Shown: positions 1 to 8,095, counted from the first letter of the stretch. The stretch: 13,409 nucleotides of DNA from an uncultured Treponema sp. (GCA_947165795.1 CAMVBP010000030.1:1-13409), one strand, 5' to 3'. Notes: generated from the letters alone by a model not told the origin. Translations and numbers: made by a program.

Positions 1-280
1 ATTCCTGAGTTGATTTTTTATTATCATCAGAATTTCCTTTTGCAAGATAATCCTTAAAAGTTGGAATAAATGCTACCGAAATTGCGTTTTCTGCAAAAAG
101 TCTTCGGAATAAATTTGGAATCATAAAAGCAACCGAAAAACTGTCTGCAAAAAGTCCTGTTCCAAGAAAAGACGCTTTTGTTGTTTCTCGGATAAGTCCC
201 ATAATTCGGGACGCAAAAGTCATTAATGTAAGTACAAGGCCAGAACGTATAATCGATTTTTTTGAATTATCTTTATTCAT
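1..280 (-). CDS. murJ: Lipid II flippase MurJ (MviN), N-terminal part only
   Basis: MurJ flips lipid II across the inner membrane for peptidoglycan synthesis. The reverse strand from an ATG at 280-278 reads 93 codons without a stop and runs off the left edge. The translation has the family's N-terminal signature: a short basic start, a first membrane helix, SRIMGLIRE (about residues 25-33), FLGTGLFADSF, then the amphipathic segment IPNLFRRLFAENAISVAFIP. These blocks are among the most conserved in MurJ, so the family call is firm. The rest of the roughly 500-residue protein is outside. The start fits the usual position, just before the first helix. A ribosome site is weak: only a GAG about ten bases upstream. 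The gene is divergent from the cyclase gene, and the two share a spacer of about 250 bases. Confidence 0.93.
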   Translation of the reverse strand, partial: MNKDNSKKSIIRSGLVLTLMTFASRIMGLIRETTKASFLGTGLFADSFSVAFMIPNLFRRLFAENAISVAFIPTFKDYLAKGNSDDNKKSTQE

Positions 281-310
281 GATTTCATCTCGGATAAAAA
301 ATGTACTTTT

Positions 311-339
311 ATGATAAAAAATTTGTCAGTTTTGTGCAA
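311..339 (-). promoter_or_regulatory. Possible murJ promoter
   Basis: On the minus strand, TTGCAC (339-334) and TATCAT (316-311) are separated by 17 bases and point at murJ. The -10 matches consensus at 5 of 6 positions but the -35 only at 3 of 6. It overlaps the plus-strand promoter, so the two polymerase sites would compete. This is a weak call based only on hexamer match and spacing. Confidence 0.3.
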
Positions 340-351
340 TTCATTTATAAT
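323..351 (+). promoter_or_regulatory. Sigma70-type promoter for the cyclase cluster
   Basis: TTGTCA (323-328) and a perfect TATAAT (346-351) are separated by exactly 17 bases, and the site faces the cyclase gene. The predicted start of transcription is near 358. That gives a leader of about 175 bases before the proposed TTG start at 535. The -35 matches consensus at 5 of 6 positions. Confidence 0.65.
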
Positions 352-453
352 TATTGTATCAACTTAAGAAAGTAGAAAAACTGCGTAAATTAAGTATTTA
401 TGCAAATTCAAAAAAGACAAACCGGAGAAAGTGAAATTTAGATTTTGTGTATA

Positions 454-528
454 AGGTGCACGGTATGAATGCATGTCTGCATATCAGTCCTGGTATCCTT
501 GTCCGACCACGGTCGGTACACCTGGGAG
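454..528 (+). promoter_or_regulatory. Structured leader of the cyclase gene, candidate cis-regulatory RNA
   Basis: About 70 bases of unusually GC-rich sequence lie in an otherwise A/T-rich leader. Pairings visible by eye: AGGTG (454-458) with CACCT (519-523) as a closing stem; ATGCA (469-473) with TGCAT (478-482); and CCGACC (503-508) with GGTCGG (511-516). CACGGT occurs twice (459-464 and 508-513). The ribosome site GGGAG (524-528) starts at the base after the 3' strand of the closing stem, so folding could affect access to it. I could not match it to a riboswitch class I know, so this is a structural observation only. Confidence 0.35.
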
Positions 529-534
529 AATGTT

Positions 535-2259
535 TTGCTGAGTTTGTTTTCTAAAGTTGGAAAAACAAAAATTATTCCTATCGGTTTAAAAATCCTTTTA
601 ATTTTTATTTCTATTATTGTCCTTTCTAATTTTGCGACCAATTTTATTTCGATTCAGTTTACGCAGCGCGAAATTATTAACTTAAATAATACGATTATGA
701 TTGAGCAGTTAAAGGAACTGTACAATAATGCTTCGAATCAGTTTCAGATATATCTTTATTCCGGCAACGAGGAAGACGGCTTTTATTCATTAAAGAAAAT
801 GGCCGAATCCGGATTTTCTAAAAAGAACAGTCTTGCGCTTGGAATTCAAAAAGACGGAACCATAAAATTCTTTACCTGCAATAATCAGCTTTCTTCGGAT
901 GGCGGAAAAGAAAATCCGGCTTCTTTTAGCGATACTTCTGCGTTAGATAAAATTATTCAGCAGCAGGAAAACGGAATAGAAGAAGGTTCAATTTCTTTCA
1001 ATAATTCAGAAGGTGAATATTTTGGAGTTTACAAATTTCATGATGAATGGAATATGTTTATAATCCGTGCGGAGCTACGTTCAGATATTAAAAAGGAAAA
1101 CAACAGAATTTATATTTATTCTTCAGTTTTGATTTTTATCTTAACCATGTTTTTTGTAATCGTCGGTTACGTTATTTTGAACAAAGAATTTTCTGTAATG
1201 CGTTCATTTACGGAAGACCTTATTCAGATGCAGGAAAAAAAGCAGCTTGATTTAATTGATATTTCCAAAGCACCAAATGATGACGTAACTTACATGGCCG
1301 CTTCGTTCAATTCACTTTCTTCGCAGATAAACAATTTGCTTGGAACGTTCCAGAAATTTGTTTCTAAGGATATTGTTGCAAAAGCTTATTCAGGAAAAAA
1401 TGTTGGACTGGAAGGCAGTCAGCGTGAATTAACAATGCTTTTTTCCGATGTAAAAAGTTTTACATATCGAACAGAAACTTTAGGAAACGATATCATTGAA
1501 GTATTAAATGTTCATTATAACCGCGTAATAAACAGAGTTCACCATAATAATGGAATTATTGGTTCAATTATCGGAGATGCAGTTCTTGCCATTTATGGAA
1601 CCTTTGAAGCTAAAGAATCAAAATCTTTAGAAGCTATAAAATCTGCATGGGAAATTACACAAGAAACTCAGCGGCTTAGAGAAGAAATGGTAGTTCGCCG
1701 CGAAGAGATAGAAAAAACGCGAAAGCTTACCGATTCGGAAGAAAAGGTATTTAAGGCAGTTTCCGTAGATGTCGGCGTTGGTATTGACGGCGGAAATGTT
1801 TTCTATGGAACTATCGGACGAAACGACAGTTCAGATCCACGCCAGGCACATATGGCAAATACTGTAATTGGCGATACAGTAAACTCTGCAAGTCGTCTTG
1901 AAGGCCTTACAAGAATTTATCACTTACCTGTTATTGTTTCTGAATATATTAAAGATGAAGTGAGCAAAGCTTCTGAACGCTATAAATTTTTTGAAATTGA
2001 TACCGTTCAGGTTAAAGGAAAAACAAAAGGTAAAAAGATTTTCTTCCCGTTCGATTGCGAAGTTATGGATAACTCGCTTATTGAAAAATATGAAATATTT
2101 GAAGAAGGCTTAAAATTATATTACGAAGGAGACTGGAGGGCTGCAAAAAGAATTTTTAAAAAAGCAGAGCTTGAAGTTACAGAGGTTTTCCTTGAAAGAA
2201 TGGGAAGTAAAAGCGCACCAGAGAATTGGAGTGGAATATGGACAATGGCGACAAAATAA
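535..2259 (+). CDS. Membrane-bound class III adenylate/guanylate cyclase
   Basis: A predicted signalling enzyme making cAMP (or cGMP) from ATP (or GTP). I prefer the TTG at 535, which has GGGAG six bases upstream; the longer frame from ATG 469 would translate the structured leader and has no ribosome site. That gives 574 residues. Numbered from the TTG: membrane helix 1 at about 15-33, an extracytoplasmic sensor region at about 40-190, helix 2 at about 193-215, a linker or HAMP-like stretch, then the cyclase domain from about 297. Metal-binding Asp305 (FSDVKSFT) and Asp348 (IIGDAVLAIYG) are present. So are Thr443 at the second purine position and transition-state Asn450 and Arg454 (VNSASRLEG). 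The usual purine-binding Lys, four residues before Asp348, is Ser344. The tail has the VKGK strand and a helical LYYEGDWRAAKRIF repeat common after such domains. First gene of a packed cluster; its end overlaps the next gene by 22 bases. Confidence 0.88.
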   Translation: MLSLFSKVGKTKIIPIGLKILLIFISIIVLSNFATNFISIQFTQREIINLNNTIMIEQLKELYNNASNQFQIYLYSGNEEDGFYSLKKMAESGFSKKNSLALGIQKDGTIKFFTCNNQLSSDGGKENPASFSDTSALDKIIQQQENGIEEGSISFNNSEGEYFGVYKFHDEWNMFIIRAELRSDIKKENNRIYIYSSVLIFILTMFFVIVGYVILNKEFSVMRSFTEDLIQMQEKKQLDLIDISKAPNDDVTYMAASFNSLSSQINNLLGTFQKFVSKDIVAKAYSGKNVGLEGSQRELTMLFSDVKSFTYRTETLGNDIIEVLNVHYNRVINRVHHNNGIIGSIIGDAVLAIYGTFEAKESKSLEAIKSAWEITQETQRLREEMVVRREEIEKTRKLTDSEEKVFKAVSVDVGVGIDGGNVFYGTIGRNDSSDPRQAHMANTVIGDTVNSASRLEGLTRIYHLPVIVSEYIKDEVSKASERYKFFEIDTVQVKGKTKGKKIFFPFDCEVMDNSLIEKYEIFEEGLKLYYEGDWRAAKRIFKKAELEVTEVFLERMGSKSAPENWSGIWTMATK

Positions 2260-3740
2260 AAAAGCTTGAAAAAGAAAATAAAATTCACAAGGAAGTGCTG
2301 CTCTTTTTGGGAGACGAGCTTGATAAAATTCATAAGACTTCCAGAAGTAAGAATTACAACATTATAGAAGAATATGAAAAGACTCAGAAGAACCGTTCGC
2401 CGTTTGTCCTTCTTGTTCTGCTTGGCTGTCTTTTAGGTGTTTTCTTAACCGCATTTATTATGCAGAAGGTTATCAATGTTCATGATAAAGAAATTGAAGT
2501 TAGCCTTACGGAATTTGATGATTTGAATTTGCGAAGTCTTTTAAATTCAGTTTCTTCGGTTCAGGCAAACTACGATAACGCCGTAAAAAACAGAGGAAAA
2601 ATTCAAATAGAATGGACATCGCAGCTGGAAGCAATTCAGACAGAAAAAGAAAATGAAATTTATGTCGTTGATTCCATGAAATTAAAAAACAAAAAAGATT
2701 ACGAAAATAGAATTCGTCTGATAAACGAAAATGCGCAGAACAAAAGAAAAGCTGTTGATGAAGAGTTTCAGGCAAAAATTCAAAAGGCAGACCGCCAGAT
2801 AGAAGAATACAAAAAACAGCTCGATCGCTTTGATGAAAATCAGGTAAAGTCGGCCCGCCAGAATGAACTTGCAGTAGACAGTAACAGACAGGTTCAGCAA
2901 TTGGAAATTCAGAAAATCAGCAAGGATTATGAAGAAAGAATTTCTGAATTGGAAGAAACTCTGCAGCAGCTTCGTAAAAAGAATGCAGAGGACGTAAGAA
3001 ATACCGCAAAGGAAGTTGCGGCAATTTATCAGGCGCGGATAGATTTACTTGATCCTGTTATAAATGATCAGAAGGCTTCGGAGATTATTCAGTCTGCTTC
3101 CGGTGTAAAAAAATTTGATGCTGAACAAATTGCTGAAAATAATGAAATTACGGACGAAAGATTTGTCGAATATCTGCAGGGGTATCAGGAAATTTATGGA
3201 AAATATGAATATCTTGATAAAGCAGTTTCTTCGGTACCTCAGGAAAATTCCATTCCAAAATACGTTGCTTCTTCCAGAGCTCTGGTTGATGATATGGGAC
3301 AGTCATTTTCTGAAACAACCGTTTCTTATTATCAGGAAAAAAATCAGCTTGAAGGCGAAATTGAAAAATCAAAATCAGAAAAACTTCTTCAGCAGGAAAA
3401 ATATGAAACAGCGCTCGATAACTTAATGACTGTAGCCAAAACAAATGCGGTTATCCTGGATGCAAGAGAAGTTACAGAAACAGAAATTATAGATGAAGTT
3501 CCGGTAGAAACAGTAAAGAAGGAAATTTCTATTTATGTTTCTCCAAAGGCCCGCTATCTTATTACCGAAAATGGAGCCGATGCAGAATTTAAGGCAGATA
3601 AGGTTGTAAAGGGAAAAATTAAACTTTCGGAGGACGGAACGTATTTTTTTGTTCAATCTCCGGAAAAAGACGGTTCATTTATTAATTTTAACATTTCAGC
3701 TGCAGTTCCAGGACTTTCTGTAAAGATTCTAAGCAAATAG
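2238..3740 (+). CDS. Single-pass membrane protein with long coiled coil, function unknown
   Basis: I do not recognise a named family. I take the ATG at 2238, which has GGAG six bases upstream; a TTG at 2226 in the same frame has no such site. The protein is 500 residues: about 54 charged residues, one membrane helix at about 55-76 (FVLLVLLGCLLGVFLTAFIM), then a Gln/Glu/Lys-rich region at about 95-270 with heptad character. After less regular helices comes a last section of about 80 residues (from EISIYVSPKARYLI) that looks beta-rich. Basic residues before the helix suggest the N-terminus is inside and the coiled coil is in the periplasm. It overlaps the cyclase by 22 bases, so co-expression is likely. 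It could be a scaffold or sensor partner of the cyclase, or an envelope structural protein; nothing in the sequence decides this. Confidence 0.8.
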   Translation: MDNGDKIKKLEKENKIHKEVLLFLGDELDKIHKTSRSKNYNIIEEYEKTQKNRSPFVLLVLLGCLLGVFLTAFIMQKVINVHDKEIEVSLTEFDDLNLRSLLNSVSSVQANYDNAVKNRGKIQIEWTSQLEAIQTEKENEIYVVDSMKLKNKKDYENRIRLINENAQNKRKAVDEEFQAKIQKADRQIEEYKKQLDRFDENQVKSARQNELAVDSNRQVQQLEIQKISKDYEERISELEETLQQLRKKNAEDVRNTAKEVAAIYQARIDLLDPVINDQKASEIIQSASGVKKFDAEQIAENNEITDERFVEYLQGYQEIYGKYEYLDKAVSSVPQENSIPKYVASSRALVDDMGQSFSETTVSYYQEKNQLEGEIEKSKSEKLLQQEKYETALDNLMTVAKTNAVILDAREVTETEIIDEVPVETVKKEISIYVSPKARYLITENGADAEFKADKVVKGKIKLSEDGTYFFVQSPEKDGSFINFNISAAVPGLSVKILSK

Positions 3741-3766
3741 TACTTTTATGCCGATAATATAGCGAT

Positions 3767-5182
3767 ATGGAAGAAAATGATTTTGCTATACAACTACAAC
3801 AGTTGGTTTCTCAAAAAGTAGAATGGTACAATTCAGAAGCTTTGCAGGATTTGCTTGTGAAATACAGGCTTTTGCATACCTGCATTAAGAATATGTACGA
3901 TGTTCTGGTAAAACGTTCAGTTATTGAATCTGATCCTTACCGTCTGGATAAGAGAATTTCAGAAATCAGGCTGCCTGCTACAGACGTTTTTTCTGAATCA
4001 GATTTAGGTACAGTTTTTGGAGAGCGTTTTTCTGATTACGAAACAATGCTGGATTATATTTGCACATATATGCGTTTTTCTGTTGAAGAACTTAATATGG
4101 CAACTGTAAAAAAGCTTATAGATTTTAACAAAGTCTTTGAATGGACAAATCTTTCTTCCAATAATCCTAAAATGAATACCCGTGCACTTGCAATTGCACT
4201 TGCTAATGCAAGAAATGGTGCGCCAAGCGTACTTCAAAGCATGATAAATGACAGTGTAAATAAGTGTCAGGGTGCTGTTGATGAAATAGACAAAAGCTTA
4301 AATGAATACGGCCTTTTCTGGCGTGAATATTATAAAGCTCAGATAAGAAAAATGGTTTTTTCTAATCCAAGCTTTAATAAAGAAAATGCCATGTCATCTG
4401 CCGAAAACGAAATGACAGAAATTAAGAAAAATTTTGTTAAGGCATTGGGAAAGGCACTTCCATTTTATAATGATCTTGTAAGCGAAATTGTAGATGAAGA
4501 TCTAGGCGCAAATAAAGATAAAAAGCGTGAAGCTGTTTTAAAAAAGCTTCAGCCTAAGGTTCAGCAGAATGTTCAGAAAAAGAACGAAGGTCCTTCTTCA
4601 AAGGATTTATTAATTACAACAGTTATTTCTTTGTCCGGTTGTGCGCCGACACTTTCTCAGTTGCGCGCAAAGCTTTCTGAAAATTTCAATCTGCTTTTTG
4701 AAAAGAAGAAGAACTTTTTTGCAAAACTGCTTGATGCACTTAAAAAAGCCTTGAATATAAAAGAAAAGGAAAGAATTATTCTTGTAAAAATAAAGGATCC
4801 AAAAACCGGCGGCGAACGCATGGAAAAGCTTTCGGTTATAAGTTTTATGCTTGATATTGGTAAAAAAGAAAAAATTTATAATGGAATTGCAACAAAGGGT
4901 CCTGAATTTTCTAAGATAGAAAGTTGTAACGAAGACGTTATTCTGAGTTTTGTTAACAAACAGCTTTCAGAAATTCAATCAATATTTACAAAGATAAATT
5001 CTCTGGATGCTCATTTTAAAAATTCTGTAGAGGCTTCTCTAAAAGCTAAAGTAAAAGGAATGCAGATTGAACTTTCGGCTTTAAGGAATTCAATCGTAAA
5101 CACCAACAAAAAAAGAGGTGAGTATATTTCTTTTAAAGAAGAAGCAGAGCAAATGCAGAAGCTGGGGATTACCGATGAGTAA
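3767..5182 (+). CDS. Soluble helical protein, function unknown
   Basis: 471 residues with no signal peptide and no clear membrane helix, so probably cytoplasmic. I recognise no catalytic motif. The first 240 residues look mainly helical. A Lys-rich linker at about 245-275 leads to a helical stretch with KKKNFFAKLLDALKKALNIK (about 313-332), then a short possibly beta segment (RIILVKIKDPKTGGERMEKL), and a coiled-coil-like C-terminus (about 400-450). It starts 26 bases after the coiled-coil gene and its end overlaps the binding-protein start by 8 bases, so it belongs to the same transcript. There is no Shine-Dalgarno before its ATG. Instead TAATAT (3755-3760) ends six bases before the ATG, although no -35 box is visible. 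No in-frame start nearby has a better site. Confidence 0.78.
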   Translation: MEENDFAIQLQQLVSQKVEWYNSEALQDLLVKYRLLHTCIKNMYDVLVKRSVIESDPYRLDKRISEIRLPATDVFSESDLGTVFGERFSDYETMLDYICTYMRFSVEELNMATVKKLIDFNKVFEWTNLSSNNPKMNTRALAIALANARNGAPSVLQSMINDSVNKCQGAVDEIDKSLNEYGLFWREYYKAQIRKMVFSNPSFNKENAMSSAENEMTEIKKNFVKALGKALPFYNDLVSEIVDEDLGANKDKKREAVLKKLQPKVQQNVQKKNEGPSSKDLLITTVISLSGCAPTLSQLRAKLSENFNLLFEKKKNFFAKLLDALKKALNIKEKERIILVKIKDPKTGGERMEKLSVISFMLDIGKKEKIYNGIATKGPEFSKIESCNEDVILSFVNKQLSEIQSIFTKINSLDAHFKNSVEASLKAKVKGMQIELSALRNSIVNTNKKRGEYISFKEEAEQMQKLGITDE

Positions 5183-6848
5183 AAAAATTTTTTCTATTCT
5201 TTTTTTGTTCTGTGCCTGCGGAATATTCAATAATGTTTTTTCGCAGAATTCACGGAATAATACTTTTGATTCAATAGACTTTAATGACGCCGTAGAGGAT
5301 GTTGTCGATTCTGAATTTTATGACAGCTATTTGTCTCAGTTCGACAGAAAAACAACTCTTATAATTGTTGAACCTGTAAGACAGCATGAGATGAATCCTC
5401 AGATTACTCAATATTCGAATGATTCTTTTTTGCTTTCTTCTTTGTACGAAGGTCTTTTTTCTTATAATCCGATTACCCTTGAACCGGAATTTGCGCTTGC
5501 AGAAAATTATAAACTTTCCAGAGATAAAAAGCGCTGCCAGATAACGCTGCGAAAAGACGCAAAATTCAGCAATGGAAAACCAATCAACTCTCAGGCCGTA
5601 AGGCAATCATTTTTAATGCTGCTTTCCGAACCAGAAGCACCATACAGTTCCATGCTCGATATAATTGAAGGCGCAGAGGATTTTAGAACGGGAAAAGGTT
5701 CTGCAGATAACGTAGGAATTTATTGTCTGGATGACAATACAATTTCCATTCATTTGAACTCTCCGGCAAATTATCTTCCGAGTGTTTTGTGTCATACTTC
5801 TTTTGTAATTGTAAGTACAGATCCTTTTGTTTACAGCGGTGCGTACGAACTGGAAGATATAGATTCCAACTGTTATTTTTTAAAGAAAAATCCTGAATAC
5901 TGGGATAAAAATAATACGGTTATGGAAAAAATAATTTTCTGGCAGTCTGATGACAAGGCAGAAAATGCATATATGATGAATATAGGATTTGCAGATTGGG
6001 TTACAAGCGATATAGATTTGAACCTTACGATTAATAAGCAGCTTACTCAGGTTAATCCGGAATTTGCAACTCAGTTTTTGTTCTTCAGAAATTCAGAAAA
6101 AAAATATCCTAAATCAAAAACAAAATCTGTATGGGATTATCAGGAATTTAGAAATGCAGTTTTAGAAGCTTTGCCTTGGGAAAATTTTAGAAAAGATTCT
6201 TATGTAGCGGCAACAACTTTAGTTTATCCGCTTGTAGGTTATCCGACAGTGGAAGGTTTTTCTTATACCGACGAGCTTGAAGCAAAAAAACTGATGGAAG
6301 AAGCACGGAAAAAATATAAAATTTCTGCAGACGAAAAGCTTCCTCTTAAAATACAGCTTCCAAAGAATGTTTTGTCCGAAGAAAACATAAATGAATTAAA
6401 AAAGGCTCTGGATCCGCTTGGAATTGATGTGAACATTGAAGAAATTTCTTCGTATAATTATATTCAGAGCATGCGCGTTTCTGACGCGGATATTTTCTGT
6501 TATACATGGATTGGCGATTTTGCAGATCCTCTTGCTTTCCTTGAACTGTTCAGAAGTAATTCTACGCTGAATGATTCGGGCTATTCAGATAAAGAATTTG
6601 ATTCTTTAATAGAAAAAGCAGCCTATGTAAATACGCAGGAAAGATATGAACTTTTAGCGCAGGCAGAAACAAGACTTTTGGACAGCGGTTATATAATTCC
6701 TATCTGTCATCCGGTTTCGTTTAATGTTTTGAATTTATCCTGTCTTGGCGGCTGGATAAACAATGCGTTTGATTACCATCCGTTAAAATATATTTACAGA
6801 AAGCCGAATATCAGTGTTGATGGAATTGTAGTTAATCTGGAAAAATAA
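5175..6848 (+). CDS. Family 5 (oligopeptide/solute) ABC transporter binding protein
   Basis: 557 residues from the ATG at 5175, which has GGGGA six bases upstream and overlaps the end of the previous gene by 8 bases. A longer frame from GTG 5118 would place residues before an obvious export signal. Signal: MSKK, a hydrophobic core to about residue 22, then VFSQN. It may be cleaved after Ser23, or Cys15 in LFCAC may be a loose spirochaetal lipobox. An acidic linker to about residue 58 precedes the SBP_bac_5 fold. Family hallmarks are LYEGLFSYNPITLEPEFALAENY (91-113), ITLRKDAKFSNGKPINSQAV (123-142) and, late, YTWIGDFADPLAFLELFRS. Known members deliver peptides, nickel or sugars to an ABC permease. 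No permease or ATPase gene is nearby, so the ligand and partner are unknown. Its place behind a cyclase gene could mean a sensing rather than a transport role, which is an inference. Confidence 0.88.
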   Translation: MSKKIFSILFLFCACGIFNNVFSQNSRNNTFDSIDFNDAVEDVVDSEFYDSYLSQFDRKTTLIIVEPVRQHEMNPQITQYSNDSFLLSSLYEGLFSYNPITLEPEFALAENYKLSRDKKRCQITLRKDAKFSNGKPINSQAVRQSFLMLLSEPEAPYSSMLDIIEGAEDFRTGKGSADNVGIYCLDDNTISIHLNSPANYLPSVLCHTSFVIVSTDPFVYSGAYELEDIDSNCYFLKKNPEYWDKNNTVMEKIIFWQSDDKAENAYMMNIGFADWVTSDIDLNLTINKQLTQVNPEFATQFLFFRNSEKKYPKSKTKSVWDYQEFRNAVLEALPWENFRKDSYVAATTLVYPLVGYPTVEGFSYTDELEAKKLMEEARKKYKISADEKLPLKIQLPKNVLSEENINELKKALDPLGIDVNIEEISSYNYIQSMRVSDADIFCYTWIGDFADPLAFLELFRSNSTLNDSGYSDKEFDSLIEKAAYVNTQERYELLAQAETRLLDSGYIIPICHPVSFNVLNLSCLGGWINNAFDYHPLKYIYRKPNISVDGIVVNLEK

Positions 6849-6893
6849 CTGACTTACTCATTTTTTGAAATTGCACCTTTAATTTCCGGGTTA

Positions 6894-6922
6894 TTGTGAT
6901 GAATGTATATTTATGCTATAAC
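6894..6922 (+). promoter_or_regulatory. Promoter of purE, extended -10, start site at the ATG
   Basis: TTGTGA (6894-6899), 17 bases, then TATAAC (6917-6922) preceded by TGC, which gives an extended -10. Six bases separate the -10 from the purE ATG at 6929, so the expected transcription start is the A of that ATG. No Shine-Dalgarno is present. This suggests a leaderless message. Confidence 0.6.
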
Positions 6923-6928
6923 TCTTTT

Positions 6929-7423
6929 ATGAAGGTTGCAATTTTTTTCGGTTCAGCGTCTGATAAAGACACTATGAAAAAGGCTGCCGATGTTCTTACA
7001 GAATTCGGCGTTGATTATAAGGCATATATCATTTCTGCTCATCGTGCCGGAGCATTACTTAAGCAAACAGTAGAACAGGTAGAAAAAGACGGTTGTCAGG
7101 TAATTATTGCTGGTGCCGGTCTTGCAGCTGCACTTCCCGGCGTAATTGCAGGTATTACAACTCTTCCTGTGATTGGTGTTCCGCTTGAATGTGTTTCTGA
7201 TAAATCAAATGGTCTTGGCGGAATGGACGCTCTTTTGAGTATTGTTCAGATGCCTCCACAGATTCCTGTTGCTACAGTTGGAATTAACAGTGCAAAAAAT
7301 GCGGCTTACCTTGCCCTTCAGATTCTTGCATTGCAGGATGCTGAACTTTCCGCAAAATTAAAGGCTTTCAGAAAAAAACTGGCAGATAATGCTGCTGCAA
7401 CTGGAATTGATGTAAAATTCTAA
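6929..7423 (+). CDS. purE: AIR carboxylase PurE, class II
   Basis: Carboxylates 5-aminoimidazole ribonucleotide (AIR) to CAIR in purine synthesis. T. denticola PurE is described as a class II enzyme that uses CO2 directly and so needs no PurK. The 164-residue protein has the N-terminal FFGSASDKDTMKKAADVL phosphate/nucleotide-binding segment, active-site His38 in IISAHRAG, AGLAAALPGVIAG (61-73) where class I enzymes have a His before LPG, and DALLSIVQMPPQIPVATVGI (100-119). I chose ATG 6929: the frame could extend to GTG 6896, but this Met starts the conserved strand MKVAIFFGSASD and matches the family length. There is no Shine-Dalgarno, and the promoter geometry predicts a leaderless transcript. 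No purK lies in the window. It is followed after six bases by an unknown gene, then purM. Confidence 0.95.
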   Translation: MKVAIFFGSASDKDTMKKAADVLTEFGVDYKAYIISAHRAGALLKQTVEQVEKDGCQVIIAGAGLAAALPGVIAGITTLPVIGVPLECVSDKSNGLGGMDALLSIVQMPPQIPVATVGINSAKNAAYLALQILALQDAELSAKLKAFRKKLADNAAATGIDVKF

Positions 7424-7429
7424 AATTAA

Positions 7430-8077
7430 ATGTCTGTAGAAAATTTAATTGAAGCGCGCGTAAAGGAACCTCAAAAATATTTATTTGATAAAAATAATGA
7501 TAAGTATGGTTACACGGGAATTCAAAGTTCGGTGCTTGTTGATGCAGATGACAATGTAATTTTTTATGGCGCAACAAAATACGACGCAATGTTTTATTAT
7601 GTTTTTAAATGCAAAAATGTTGAATCGGAAGTAAATGAAATTTCTGATTTGATAAGAAACATAACTGAAGATTCGCCGTGTTATAATTTGCCTTACGATG
7701 ATTTTCCTGAATTGCACGAGCAGAAGAATTTTTTTTACAGACTGAAAAATTTTGATTTTTATGATTTTTCCAGTTTGAATGATGAACTTGAAGAGATTCA
7801 AAATCAAATTGAATTTTTGAATTATGATAATGCGCTTGAAAAAAGCCTTGAATCACTTTTGAAAGACATGAAATTCAGTTTTGATCCTGATCCTTATTAC
7901 AATCCGAATGCGAGTGATGAGATGTGGGAAATAAGAGAGAATTATAAAAAAATAAGTTTTCTTGGAAATATGGATTTTCTTTTGCTTTCAAAAAATGAGA
8001 ATATAAGAAACTGGTACAAGCGTTATTTATCTGGCATTTCGGAATTCAGCAGGGATTGTTTGCAGTTTGGAAAATAA
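7430..8077 (+). CDS. Unrecognised 215-residue protein between purE and purM
   Basis: I do not recognise this gene. The protein is acidic and rich in Phe, Tyr, Asn and Asp, with no signal peptide or membrane helix. The N-terminal third (GIQSSVLVDADDNVIFYGAT) looks like beta strands, and the middle (about 105-150) is helical and charged. It starts only six bases after the purE stop, with no Shine-Dalgarno, so it is probably translated by coupling to purE. A hairpin follows its stop. The DNA is more A/T-rich than that of purE or purM and the protein has no obvious conserved motif. It could be a fast-evolving or lineage-specific gene. A role in purine metabolism is suggested only by position. Confidence 0.7.
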   Translation: MSVENLIEARVKEPQKYLFDKNNDKYGYTGIQSSVLVDADDNVIFYGATKYDAMFYYVFKCKNVESEVNEISDLIRNITEDSPCYNLPYDDFPELHEQKNFFYRLKNFDFYDFSSLNDELEEIQNQIEFLNYDNALEKSLESLLKDMKFSFDPDPYYNPNASDEMWEIRENYKKISFLGNMDFLLLSKNENIRNWYKRYLSGISEFSRDCLQFGK

Positions 8078-8095
8078 ATTTCATAAAATTTTACA

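Noticed and set aside
469..534. Upstream ATG extension of the cyclase gene
   Set aside because: It has no ribosome site and would encode the palindromic leader. TTG 535 has GGGAG at six bases and begins just before the first membrane helix.
3115..3656. Overlapping short ORFs on both strands inside the coiled-coil gene
   Set aside because: They are shadows of the 500-residue frame, with no ribosome sites or recognisable products.
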